Source: Candidatus Zixiibacteriota bacterium (lineage in GTDB: Bacteria; Zixibacteria; MSB-5A5; SM1-73). From it: a stretch of DNA of 21,293 nucleotides. Location: NCBI GenBank assembly GCA_029933635.1, contig JAOZNS010000022.1, forward strand, positions 1 through 21,293. The letters run 5' to 3'. Positions 7,686 to 14,849 of this stretch are shown here, piece after piece (positions within the stretch are counted from its first letter, which is position 1; the number at the start of each line of letters is the position of its first letter). The notes beneath the pieces were generated by a model. That model worked only from the letters and a program-made list of their open reading frames with translations, searched no databases and was not told the DNA's origin. Position numbers and translations under genes: made by a program.

Positions 7686-8111
7686 ATGAAGCCTGTTCGT
7701 TCTTTTTTCATAGCCGGAATAATTCAGGGATCGAACACCGGAAAAATTCTGTATGATCAAGACTATCGAGATAAGATAAAGGCGGTTCTTCGTAAATATT
7801 TTCCTGAGGCTAAAATCTTCGATCCGATGGAGAAACATCCCGATTCGATAAACTACGACTTCAGAACCGGCGAGCTGGTCTTCTTGGGCTATATCAAACT
7901 GGCTTCCCGGTGCGATTGCTTGATTGCTTATCTCCCTGAAGCCTCAATGGGAACCGCCATAGAGATGTGGGAGTGCTACAAAAAGGGCGTCCCCATATGG
8001 AGCATAACTTCCATGAAAGAGAACTGGGCGGTCAAGTTCCTATCAAAGAGAATCTTCACCTCCCTAGAGGAATTTGAACACTACTTGAAAACCACCTATT
8101 CCCTGAAATAA
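7686..8111 (+). CDS. Nucleoside 2-deoxyribosyltransferase-like protein
   Basis: This 141-aa Rossmann-like protein has an N-terminal strand with a glycine loop (FFIAGIIQGSN) and a predicted second strand (AKIFDPMEKHPDS). It also has the LIAYLPEASMGTAIEMWECYKKGVPIW region, where SMGTAIE (Glu93) matches the (S/P)-x-GT-x-x-E signature of nucleoside 2-deoxyribosyltransferases and related nucleotide N-glycosidases. The family cleaves or transfers the N-glycosidic bond of deoxynucleosides, mostly for salvage or pool cleansing. The length fits. The exact substrate cannot be deduced. A related SLOG/TIR-like nucleotide-binding protein is an alternative. It is in the same orientation as pta and rqcH and could be co-transcribed with rqcH (80-nt gap). 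Confidence 0.65.
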   Translation: MKPVRSFFIAGIIQGSNTGKILYDQDYRDKIKAVLRKYFPEAKIFDPMEKHPDSINYDFRTGELVFLGYIKLASRCDCLIAYLPEASMGTAIEMWECYKKGVPIWSITSMKENWAVKFLSKRIFTSLEEFEHYLKTTYSLK

Positions 8112-8191
8112 TTCAGAAAATCTGGAGAGGCCTCTGGCTTCTTTTAACCTCAGCAAGATCAGTAAACCGAAGATAGCCGTCGATATATAGC

Positions 8192-9940
8192 ATGGTCATA
8201 AATTCAACCCTTATTCTTTGCTTGGTTTTTGAATTAAAAGAAGCATTGTCAGGCTTAAGGATCACAGATATCTACACCTCTTCAAATCAGAAAGAACTTT
8301 TATTTTCTTTCCGCGGGAAGAATAAGAAGATATCGCTTTATTTTTCTGCTCATCCAGAAGACTGCCGAATGGAGATCCGGCAGGAGGATGAGGAAACGCT
8401 CAAAAAAGATTTTCAAAAGACCAATCTTTTTGGGTTTGCTAAAGGGGGATCTGTTCAAAAGATAGAACAGTTGGATTTCGATCGGGTGATCAAGATCTTT
8501 TGCAAGAAAAGGACCCAGTTTGGAGAGGGCGAAACTTTCGCCCTCATATTTGAGCTGACCGGAAGAAACAGTAATGCGGTTCTGGTGAAGCAGGATGACG
8601 CCATACTGGATTGTTTAAAGAAGATCGATGCGAGCAAAAATCGCTTTCGACAGATCCTGCCGGGCAAGAAATATCTCCCCCCTCCGCCTTTTAAAAAATT
8701 AAATCCTTTTCTGGTCAAAAGGGAAGATTTTGAAAAATTGCTAAAAAAGTGTAAAAAACCGGCACCTGAGTGTCTCCTCTCTGTTTTTGGAGGAATGGAT
8801 GAGCTTCTGGCCCAGAATATCGTTATCCGGTCTGGGATGGACCTGGGCAGGAGGGCTAATGAATCCTCAGAAGAGGATCTCAAACAACTGTGGGAAACGT
8901 TCTCCCGAGCCTTTGAGGGAATATCGCATCGTGACCTTGCTCCCCAGGTCGTTTTTGACCCGAATGGTGATCCAAAAGCGATCAGCTTAATCGATTTGCC
9001 CTTTTTGCCTGAGACACAGAAGCTTTATTATAAAAGCCTGAACTCGGCTATTATAAGCTTTTTTTCCCTTAAGCTTAGAAGGGAGGGAGAAAGGAAACAG
9101 ATACACACTCTGTCCAAAACGATAAGCCGAGCATTAAAGAAGCTGAAAGATCGGGCAAAAAAAATCGAGGAAGATCTCAAAGAGGCAGACAGATTTGAGG
9201 AATACAGAAGATTTGGCGAACTTTTGCTGATGAACAAAGAGAAAATCAAAAAAGGAGAGGCTTCAGTCAGGCTTACCGATGTTTTTGATCCTGATCATCA
9301 AGTGGTGGAGATACCGTTAGATCCGAAGTTCACCGCACTGGAAAATGCCCAGATTTATTTCAAAAGATATAGCAAAGCAAAGGAGGCATCAAGCATTGCA
9401 AAAAAGAGGGGTTCGGAAGCTGCAGATCTGATAGTCCATCTGGAGGAAATTTCCAAACGTTTAGAAGGATCAATTGGAAAAAGTGAGCTGGAGGAGATCA
9501 GGCTGAGCTTGGTTAAACTCGGAGTTGTTAGAAAGGGAACCCCCAAAATCAAAGGGAAAAAAGGGAAAGGCTTTTCGCCCCGGCGGTTTGTCACCAGAAG
9601 TGGTTGGGAGATTTTGGTGGGAAGAAATAACAGGGAAAACGATTATCTGACCTTCCAATTTGCTCGTCCTTACGATTTTTGGTTTCACGCTCAGGACGTT
9701 TCCGGATCTCACGTGGTTTTGCGAAGAAAGGATAAAAGATCAGAACCTTCCTCCGAGGAGATAACAGAAGCCGCCAAGCTGGCGGCTCATTTCAGCAAAG
9801 TCAGAAAGGAAAAGAAGGCGGCGGTGCTTTACACTCAGGTTAAATATGTGCGAAAGCCCAAGGGAGCAAAGCCCGGTTTGGTTTTAGTGGAGAAAGAAAA
9901 AAGCATTTTGGTGGAGCCGGGAATACCGGGCGAAGGATGA
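8192..9940 (+). CDS. rqcH: Ribosome quality-control factor RqcH (NFACT family, Rqc2 homologue)
   Basis: This 582-aa NFACT protein is close to the usual ~570 aa. The family binds stalled 50S-peptidyl-tRNA complexes and adds C-terminal alanine tails to nascent chains. The N-terminal NFACT-N domain includes LDFDRVIKIF with Asp97-Arg98, the conserved DR pair, and FELTGRNSNAVLV and RQILPGKKYLPPPP (family pattern ELMGRHSN and PG-x-x-Y-x-x-PP). A long charged middle region (about 290-440, rich in K and E) is the predicted coiled-coil arm. The C-terminal DUF814/NFACT-R domain shows GWEILVGRNNRENDYLTF, DFWFHAQDVSGSHVVLR and VKYVRKPKGAKPGLVLV. The ATG at 8192 is the only option because an in-frame TAG lies at 8174-8176. 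Its Shine-Dalgarno is poor, hinting at low translation. Repeat copy 1 begins about 9 nt after the stop. Confidence 0.9.
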   Translation: MVINSTLILCLVFELKEALSGLRITDIYTSSNQKELLFSFRGKNKKISLYFSAHPEDCRMEIRQEDEETLKKDFQKTNLFGFAKGGSVQKIEQLDFDRVIKIFCKKRTQFGEGETFALIFELTGRNSNAVLVKQDDAILDCLKKIDASKNRFRQILPGKKYLPPPPFKKLNPFLVKREDFEKLLKKCKKPAPECLLSVFGGMDELLAQNIVIRSGMDLGRRANESSEEDLKQLWETFSRAFEGISHRDLAPQVVFDPNGDPKAISLIDLPFLPETQKLYYKSLNSAIISFFSLKLRREGERKQIHTLSKTISRALKKLKDRAKKIEEDLKEADRFEEYRRFGELLLMNKEKIKKGEASVRLTDVFDPDHQVVEIPLDPKFTALENAQIYFKRYSKAKEASSIAKKRGSEAADLIVHLEEISKRLEGSIGKSELEEIRLSLVKLGVVRKGTPKIKGKKGKGFSPRRFVTRSGWEILVGRNNRENDYLTFQFARPYDFWFHAQDVSGSHVVLRRKDKRSEPSSEEITEAAKLAAHFSKVRKEKKAAVLYTQVKYVRKPKGAKPGLVLVEKEKSILVEPGIPGEG

Positions 9941-9948
9941 GATAATTA

Positions 9949-10196
9949 TCGGATCTTTCTTATTCAAGTTGGGAGATTTAATGTAGGTTATTGTATTTGA
10001 GAGGGAAATAGAAAAGCATCCACTCTTAGCGAAAAAGATCAGCCTGAAGGGTGGGGTTGAAAATCGCTCTTTTTTGCTTTCTCTACCTCCTCACCCTAAC
10101 CCTCTCCCTCCCAAGGGAGAGGGAACTAATTTTTGATTTATCAACATCCTGGGTTTTAAATCATGAAGGTGCAATCTGAATACGAAAGAACCTAAA
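9949..10196 (+). repeat. Dispersed intergenic repeat, module A, copy 1
   Basis: This ~248-bp stretch matches 17674-18028 over nearly its whole length once the 122-bp insertion there is removed. Shared blocks include GTTGGGAGATTTAAT, TTATTGTATTTGAGAGG, CTCTTAGCGAAAAAGATCAG, GGGTTTTAAATCATGAAGG and GAATACGAAAGAACCTAAA. Indels between copies are not multiples of three, so it is non-coding. It holds the intact TTAT site (9988-9991) where copy 2 has the insertion. It starts directly after the rqcH stop. Confidence 0.85.
10100..10123 (+). terminator. REP-like hairpin inside module A, possible rqcH terminator
   Basis: CCCTCTCCCT (10100-10109) pairs perfectly with AGGGAGAGGG (10114-10123) around CCCA, followed by AACTAATTTTTGATT. 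The motif class CACCCTAACCCTCTCCC is a recurrent intergenic palindrome in many bacterial genomes. In copy 2 the left arm is mostly missing, so the hairpin is specific to copy 1. It could end rqcH transcription. Confidence 0.45.
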
Positions 10197-10249
10197 CTTC
10201 TATCCGTAGGATTGGGGCCAATCAGGAGTTAACCGTTTAAGTGTTTTTT

Positions 10250-10368
10250 GCAATCCAGTCACATGGAGATTCTGCGGAAAAACACACTCTTCATTCAGAG
10301 CCTTGCCAAAGATTGGGCGAGGAGCTAAAAACTATATGCATCGCTTGCCCTCAGTTCGCTGATCCACG
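10250..10368 (+). repeat. Dispersed intergenic repeat, module B, copy 1 (+ orientation)
   Basis: This ~119-bp stretch is similar to the reverse complement of 18078-18198. Shared blocks in this orientation are GCAATCC, CATGGA, TGCGGAAAAA-CACAC, ATTC-GAGCC-TGCC, GCGA-G, CTAAAAAC, ATGCATCGCTT and ATCCAC. The core is bounded by TCTGCGGA on the left and a degenerate inverse (TTCGCTGATCC) on the right. It is non-coding. The remaining gene-less DNA to 10514 shows nothing recognisable. Confidence 0.75.
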
Positions 10369-10514
10369 GGAATTCTTCTCCTGATATTCAAAGGAGAGCT
10401 GAAATCGATGACCCCTTTTTCTATTTAATGAGCCAATCGCCAGAGTTATAACTTGGGGTTCTTTTTGATGATCTATGTTTTTATTCTGGATACAGTGAGA
10501 GGAAAAAGATTTTT

Positions 10515-11006
10515 TTAGAACAAAACCTTCCATATGAACATTCCTATCATAGCACAGCCAACCAAAAATTTTATCAAAGTCCCCCCCAAAAAGCCCAAGA
10601 AGGTCCCTACTCCCGCTTTCAGGGCTTGGATTCTTTCTCTTCCTCCCAAAACTTCACCTAAGAAGGCGCCCAAAAATGAGCCTATCAAAAGTCCCGGGAG
10701 CCCTCCGGTAAAAAGCCCAACCAGCATTCCCAGAAAGGCTCCCAGAATTCCCCAGCGGGTAGCTCCCATCCTTTTGGCTCCATACAAGTTAGCCAGATAA
10801 TCCAGTAGGGTGGTGATTGCCGTAAGGATGGCGAAACTTCCCAAAAAGGTCCAGTTGATCTTTTCAAATCCGGTAAAAAGAGCGTAGATGAAAGCACCCA
10901 CCCACATGATGGGAAGTCCTGGAATCATGGGCAGTATGGTCCCTGCCAGACCAAAAAGCATAACCACCAAGGCTAATATAAATACTCCGATCGTTCCCAA
11001 GCTCAT
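10515..11006 (-). CDS. DUF456 family integral membrane protein
   Basis: This 163-aa, very hydrophobic protein has about four to five membrane segments and conserved glycine-rich turns typical of DUF456: GLAGTILPMIPGLPIMWVGAFIYAL, DYLANLYGAKRMGATRWG and GLFTGGLPGLLIGSFLGAFLGE. The family has no established function; it is a small inner-membrane protein found sporadically in bacteria. I chose the ATG at 11006 (MSLGTIGVFILAL) because the first membrane segment begins at once. The longer version from ATG 11042 adds a non-conserved, cysteine-containing leader without an RBS. It is convergent with rqcH and divergent from the GT-C/TPR gene. An overlapping minus-strand frame from 11091 is probably a shadow. 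Confidence 0.85.
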   Translation of the reverse strand: MSLGTIGVFILALVVMLFGLAGTILPMIPGLPIMWVGAFIYALFTGFEKINWTFLGSFAILTAITTLLDYLANLYGAKRMGATRWGILGAFLGMLVGLFTGGLPGLLIGSFLGAFLGEVLGGRERIQALKAGVGTFLGFLGGTLIKFLVGCAMIGMFIWKVLF

Positions 11007-11216
11007 CGGTAACTTTGAACCTTCTTCGCAAAAAGAATACATCTAATACCAGAAGACAAATCCGTAAGCTATCCTTAAACCATGCGGACATCTGCTAAAG
11101 GCTTTCTTCTTCGCCGATCCGGGATATCTCCTTTTTAGCTATAGCTTAGTCTTGAAGACGAAAACCTCACCTCAAAATTTACAAAAAAAGAGGGAACAAA
11201 TCAAGGCTGGTTTTAT

Positions 11217-11246
11217 TTGACAAAGTATAAGTTAAAGGATTATATT
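11217..11246 (+). promoter_or_regulatory. Candidate sigma-70 promoter overlapping the annotated 5' end of the GT-C/TPR gene
   Basis: TTGACA (11217-11222) is followed after 18 nt by TATATT (11241-11246). A start 6-8 nt downstream would fall at about 11252-11254, on or next to the ATG at 11253. This argues that the TTG at 11217 is the -35 box and not a start codon. Confidence 0.45.
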
Positions 11247-11252
11247 TTTTAT

Positions 11253-13622
11253 ATGTCTATCCGGATGCCAGAGAAGATAAGGGAAAAAATTTGGATTTGG
11301 CTTATCTTTTTTGTCGCCTTTACTTTGAGGATAATCTATCTTTTACAGATGAAGGAAAATCCTCATTTTTTTTCCCCCACCATGGATCCCCTATATCATG
11401 ATGCGTGGGCTCAGAACATTGCCTCCGGAAACTGGATCGGTGAGAAGGTTTTCTTCAGAGCCCCTTTTTATGCATACTTCCTGGCGATAGTTTATAAGGT
11501 ATTCGGACATTCATATATCATCCCCCGCGTGATACAACATCTGGTTGGCTCCCTCTCCTGTGTTCTGGTTTATTTTGTGGCAAAAAAGTTGTTTAATCGG
11601 AAAGTTGCGCAAGTTTCCGGTCTGATCGCCGCCACCTACGGAATGCTTTTGTATTTTGAAGATGAACTGCTTCTGGATTCCTTTTTAGTTTTTTTCGATC
11701 TTGTTCTGATTCTGTTTCTGCTTAAAGCTAAAGAAAGTCCAAAGTTCTTCAACTGGTTTATCTGTGGATTAATTTTAGGGATTTCTGCCGTCACCCGTCC
11801 CAACATCCTTTTGTTCGTTCCCTTCGTCTGGCTATGGATTTTTCTGGTGTTTAAAAAAGAAAAGTCGTTTAAGAAGATCTTAGCCTTCTGCGGATTGGTC
11901 CTTCTGGGGTGTATTCTGATAATCTCGCCGGTAACCTTAAGAAATCTGAGGGCTGGAGGAGATTTAGTTTTGATCGCCTCCCAGGGTGGTATAAATTTCT
12001 ATATTGGAAACAACAAAAACTCAGACGGGATGAGTGCCATCTTCTATAAGGAGGACTGGCAATACCGAGATTTTCAAAAGGTGGCAGAAAAGGAGGCTGG
12101 CAGAGACCTGAAGCCCTCTGAGATTTCAGGTTTTTACTACCGAAAGGGACTCAATTTCTATCTGAATTCTCCCGGTCGCGCATTCAAGCTTTTGACCAAA
12201 AAGCTTTATCTTTTCTGGAATAGATTTGAGATCAGCAACAATCAGGATATATATTTCTTTCGCAGGTACTCTTCCCTCATCCGGATTTTGCCCCTGGGGT
12301 TCTGGTTTATTGGACCCTTAGGGCTTGTTGGAATGATTTTGTCTACGTTTAGGTGCAGGCGTTCAGCAGAAGCTGAAGCCCTCCACCCTCACGATCAAAC
12401 AAGGAAAGCTTCCTTGCCAATCTTATTTGTTTTCTCCTATATGGTCACGGTGGTTATGTTTTTTGTTACCGCTCGATTTCGGTTGCCGGTAATTCCTTTT
12501 TTGATTATATTTTCTGGCTTTTCTCTGGTGTGGCTGGCAGAAAGTTTCTTGAGAAAAGATATTTTCTCCTTAAGATCCTTTTTTTTGCTTCTGATTCCCT
12601 TTGCTGCGCTGACCAATTCAAACTTATACCACTTAGGTGCAGAGGACTTCTCTCAAGCTCATTTCAGCCTGGGAAACGTTTACCTTAAACAGGGGAAATT
12701 AGATTGGGCCTTGGCCGAATTTGACTCTGCCTTGGCATTAAATCCTCGTCTCAGTCGGGCCCATCTCAATCGAGGGATCGTTCTCCTCAAAAAGGGAGAG
12801 GAGGATAAGGCCCAAAAGGAGTTTCTGATTGAGCTTGGGTTGAATCCAGAAGAGGATAAAGCTTACAATAATCTGGCGGCGATTTATCTTGGGCAGGGAC
12901 TTTATCAGAAGGCAGAACAGATGGCAAAAAGGGCGCTCGAACTTAAAAACTACTCTTCGGATGCATATATGAACTTGGCTTTAAGTTACTGGAAAAGGGG
13001 TCAGACGGAGGAGTCAAAAAAGACCCTAAGACTGGGTCTTTCGAAGGTTCAACCCTTTTTTGAAGCTGAATTGTTTTTGGGGGAGATATATCTGGCGCAA
13101 ACGAAATTGGATTCGGCGGAAGAAATCTTCGAAAGGATTATTCAGGAGGCATCATCTCCCAGAGACGTCACCTACGATTTGGAGTCTTTAGCTTCGAAGG
13201 GCACCTCCCGTGCTTTGGAAAATATTCATATCCGGGCAAAGGCACATTTTAATCTTGGAACCATTTACGTTCAAAATGGAAAGTTAAATCTGGCAGAAAA
13301 GCATCTGAGGAAAGCTTTGTCTTTAGATACAAGTTTTGCTGAGGCTTATGCAAATTTAGGAATACTCTATGACCACACTGGTAGAGGAAGAGAGGCTTTG
13401 CCCCTTTTGAGAAAAGCTATAAAATTGGATCCACAAAATGGAGTTTATCACTATAATTTAGGCTTAGCTTACGCTAAGCAGGGAAAGTTAGAAAAAGCAA
13501 AGGAGGAATTTGAGACCAGCCTTGTTTTTGACTCCACCCTTACCGATGCTCAAATCAAGCTCCATTTGGTGGACTCATTGCTCCAATCCGCAGAATCTAC
13601 CCGCAAACTTCCATCAAAATGA
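11253..13622 (+). CDS. GT-C (PMT/ArnT-like) membrane glycosyltransferase fused to C-terminal TPR array
   Basis: This is a ~790-aa protein. Residues ~10-450 contain about ten membrane helices with the GT-C layout: a first helix, then a periplasmic loop with SPTMDPLYHDAW, whose acidic residues (Asp45, Asp50) occupy the position of the catalytic Asp of PMT/ArnT-type enzymes, and FFRAPFYAYFLA further along. Such enzymes transfer a sugar from a polyprenyl-phosphate donor to lipid or protein on the outer face of the inner membrane. Residues ~466-790 contain eight TPRs (for example AHFNLGTIYVQNGKLNLAEK and YNLGLAYAKQGKLEKAKEEF), which may hold the protein substrate as in TPR-bearing O-glycosylation systems. 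Start choice: ATG 11253 (or 11265) rather than TTG 11217, which overlaps a -35 box. The loop near residues 368-385 holds a charged palindrome-encoded insert. The substrate is unknown. Confidence 0.8.
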   Translation: MSIRMPEKIREKIWIWLIFFVAFTLRIIYLLQMKENPHFFSPTMDPLYHDAWAQNIASGNWIGEKVFFRAPFYAYFLAIVYKVFGHSYIIPRVIQHLVGSLSCVLVYFVAKKLFNRKVAQVSGLIAATYGMLLYFEDELLLDSFLVFFDLVLILFLLKAKESPKFFNWFICGLILGISAVTRPNILLFVPFVWLWIFLVFKKEKSFKKILAFCGLVLLGCILIISPVTLRNLRAGGDLVLIASQGGINFYIGNNKNSDGMSAIFYKEDWQYRDFQKVAEKEAGRDLKPSEISGFYYRKGLNFYLNSPGRAFKLLTKKLYLFWNRFEISNNQDIYFFRRYSSLIRILPLGFWFIGPLGLVGMILSTFRCRRSAEAEALHPHDQTRKASLPILFVFSYMVTVVMFFVTARFRLPVIPFLIIFSGFSLVWLAESFLRKDIFSLRSFFLLLIPFAALTNSNLYHLGAEDFSQAHFSLGNVYLKQGKLDWALAEFDSALALNPRLSRAHLNRGIVLLKKGEEDKAQKEFLIELGLNPEEDKAYNNLAAIYLGQGLYQKAEQMAKRALELKNYSSDAYMNLALSYWKRGQTEESKKTLRLGLSKVQPFFEAELFLGEIYLAQTKLDSAEEIFERIIQEASSPRDVTYDLESLASKGTSRALENIHIRAKAHFNLGTIYVQNGKLNLAEKHLRKALSLDTSFAEAYANLGILYDHTGRGREALPLLRKAIKLDPQNGVYHYNLGLAYAKQGKLEKAKEEFETSLVFDSTLTDAQIKLHLVDSLLQSAESTRKLPSK
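12352..12387 (+). repeat. Imperfect palindrome inside the GT-C/TPR coding region
   Basis: The arms GGTG, GGC and TTCAGC (12352-12367) pair with GCTGAA, GCC and CACC (12372-12387) around an AGAA loop with small bulges. A second palindrome follows: AAGGAA (starting near 12400), then AGC, then TTCCTT. Together they encode a polar, charged insert (CRRSAEAEALHPHDQTRK) between two membrane helices. The reading frame is kept. Confidence 0.4.
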
Positions 13623-13679
13623 ATCGTTGGAACAATTCATAAATCATCCTTTGGTGATCCAAAAACTCACCATCCAACC

Positions 13680-14435
13680 CTACCTTCTCTCCGCCTCTCC
13701 AGTCATGGGGACGAAGCGAACCGGGATGACGTTCATCTTTTTGATCCCCTTCTCTGTTTTAGTTATCACCACCAGCTCCTGAAACACATCCCCTATCGGG
13801 ATTACCAATCGGCCCCCCACTTTGAGCTGGTCCACCAGAGGTTGGGGAATATGATCCGGTGCCGCCGTTACGATCACACCATCAAAAGGTGCGTGTTCCT
13901 TCCATCCCTGATACCCGTCTGCACATCTGACCGTAATATTTTTGTATCCCATCTCCTTCAGCCTCTTTTCTGCGCTTTCAGCCAGAGAGCAGATGATCTC
14001 GATGGTGTAAACTTCATTAGCAATCTCAGCTAAGATGGCTGCTTGGTAACCAGAGCCGGTGCCAATTTCTAAAACCTTCTCTCCACCCTTCAAGCACAAA
14101 AGCTCGGTCATCAGCGCAACGATATAAGGTTGAGAAATAGTTTGACCCTCGCCAATGGGCAAAGGACCATCGCTGTAAGCTTGCTCTCTAAGGCTTTCCG
14201 GGACAAAAAGATGCCTGGGAACCTTTCGCATGGCATCCAGAACCAGCTTATCCTGTACACCCCTTGCTTCAATTTGGATTCTCACCATTTTTTCCCTTTC
14301 TCCCGCATAAACATCTTCTTGATATTTTTGAGGGCTCATCCTGACTTCCTTATTTTTCGACTCCTTACAGGAGAAGGGAAAGAAAAGAATGACCGATACG
14401 AAAATCCATAACAAAAATGTGTTTGCCATAGGCAA
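13680..14435 (-). CDS. pcm: Protein-L-isoaspartate O-methyltransferase with export/lipoprotein signal
   Basis: The enzyme repairs isoaspartyl residues using S-adenosylmethionine (EC 2.1.1.77). The catalytic domain is complete: VPRHLFVPE, YSDGPLPIGEGQTISQP, SAM-binding motif I VLEIGTGSGY (121-130), TVRCADGYQGW, PFDGVIVTAAP and GGRLVIPIG. The unusual part is the N-terminus: a hydrophobic stretch (NTFLLWIFVSVILFFPFSC, Cys23) before KESKNKE, which looks like a signal anchor or a weak lipobox (PFSC). The enzyme may therefore act in the periplasm, as proposed for other signal-bearing Pcm proteins. The start is TTG 14435 (AGGA 9 nt upstream) or ATG 14429 (weaker spacing); both include the signal. 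It is convergent with the GT-C/TPR gene, 57 nt away. No terminator with a T-run is seen between them. Confidence 0.88.
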   Translation of the reverse strand: MPMANTFLLWIFVSVILFFPFSCKESKNKEVRMSPQKYQEDVYAGEREKMVRIQIEARGVQDKLVLDAMRKVPRHLFVPESLREQAYSDGPLPIGEGQTISQPYIVALMTELLCLKGGEKVLEIGTGSGYQAAILAEIANEVYTIEIICSLAESAEKRLKEMGYKNITVRCADGYQGWKEHAPFDGVIVTAAPDHIPQPLVDQLKVGGRLVIPIGDVFQELVVITKTEKGIKKMNVIPVRFVPMTGEAERR

Positions 14436-14539
14436 TCATCTTCTTCCTTTAGCTTGAAAACCGAAATAATAATATATGATAGAAAGGAAGGTGTCAACGA
14501 TTATTTGTCTTTCTCCTCGGATAAAGACTATCTGAATAG

Positions 14540-14668
14540 CTGATTCATTTTTGTATCCCTTACGTTTATTTAATTAAAGAACTGAAAATCCTGACCAATG
14601 CCGTGGAAGATATCGTTGAATCTACCAAATTAGCTAATGGAAGGCTCAATTCGTTTATCAGGACATAG
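14540..14668 (+). other. Short open stretch with protein-like composition, no start codon
   Basis: A 42-codon frame ends in TAG at 14666-14668. Its second half reads protein-like (KELKILTNAVEDIVESTKLA, then NGRLNSFIRT). It has no start codon near its beginning and no Shine-Dalgarno. It may be the tail of a decayed gene or chance. The remaining gap between pcm and the protease gene shows nothing else except the TPR remnant at 14739. Confidence 0.2.
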
Positions 14669-14738
14669 GTTTGGGTGCATCCCCAAAATCTTTTTTGATT
14701 TATCCTTGACTTTGAAATGCAAAGAGTTAAATTTTGTT

Positions 14739-14849
14739 TCAGTTTGTGCGCTTTTGTTCTTGAATCTGTCGAAGCATAAATGGGAAATAATTTGAGTTGT
14801 CTGGTTTGAGATCGATTGCTCTCCGATAAGCGACTTCGAGAATAGGTAG
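14739..14849 (-). pseudogene. Remnant of a TPR-containing gene (C-terminal fragment)
   Basis: On the minus strand the frame ending at TGA 14739-14741 reads a clear TPR helix-B signature (LEVAYRRAIDLKPDNSNYF) followed by a short tail (MLRQIQEQKRTN) and the stop. The frame has no start codon; upstream it runs into the antisense of the protease gene and meets a TAG near 14907. It therefore looks like the 3' end of a TPR gene truncated when the protease locus or another rearrangement arrived. It may be unrelated to the TPRs of the sigma-54 activator or the GT-C protein. Chance similarity cannot be excluded. Confidence 0.4.

Noticed and set aside
8126..8135. Perfect 10-bp palindrome AGAGGCCTCT after the deoxyribosyltransferase-like gene.
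   Set aside because: It has no loop and no proper T-run. It is too short to call an operator or terminator.
10351..10533. 60-codon minus-strand frame through the end of module B copy 1.
   Set aside because: It overlaps repeat DNA and has no Shine-Dalgarno. Such frames are common artefacts of repeats.
10864..11091. Minus-strand frame starting MSAWFKDSLRICLL in front of and overlapping the DUF456 gene.
   Set aside because: No clear Shine-Dalgarno. It becomes non-protein-like where it overlaps the DUF456 gene in another frame. The first ~35 residues look plausible, but nothing else supports it.
13645..13670. TGGTGA / TCACCA inverted repeat between the converging GT-C/TPR and pcm genes.
   Set aside because: Only 6 bp with a long A-rich loop and no T-run; not convincing as a terminator.
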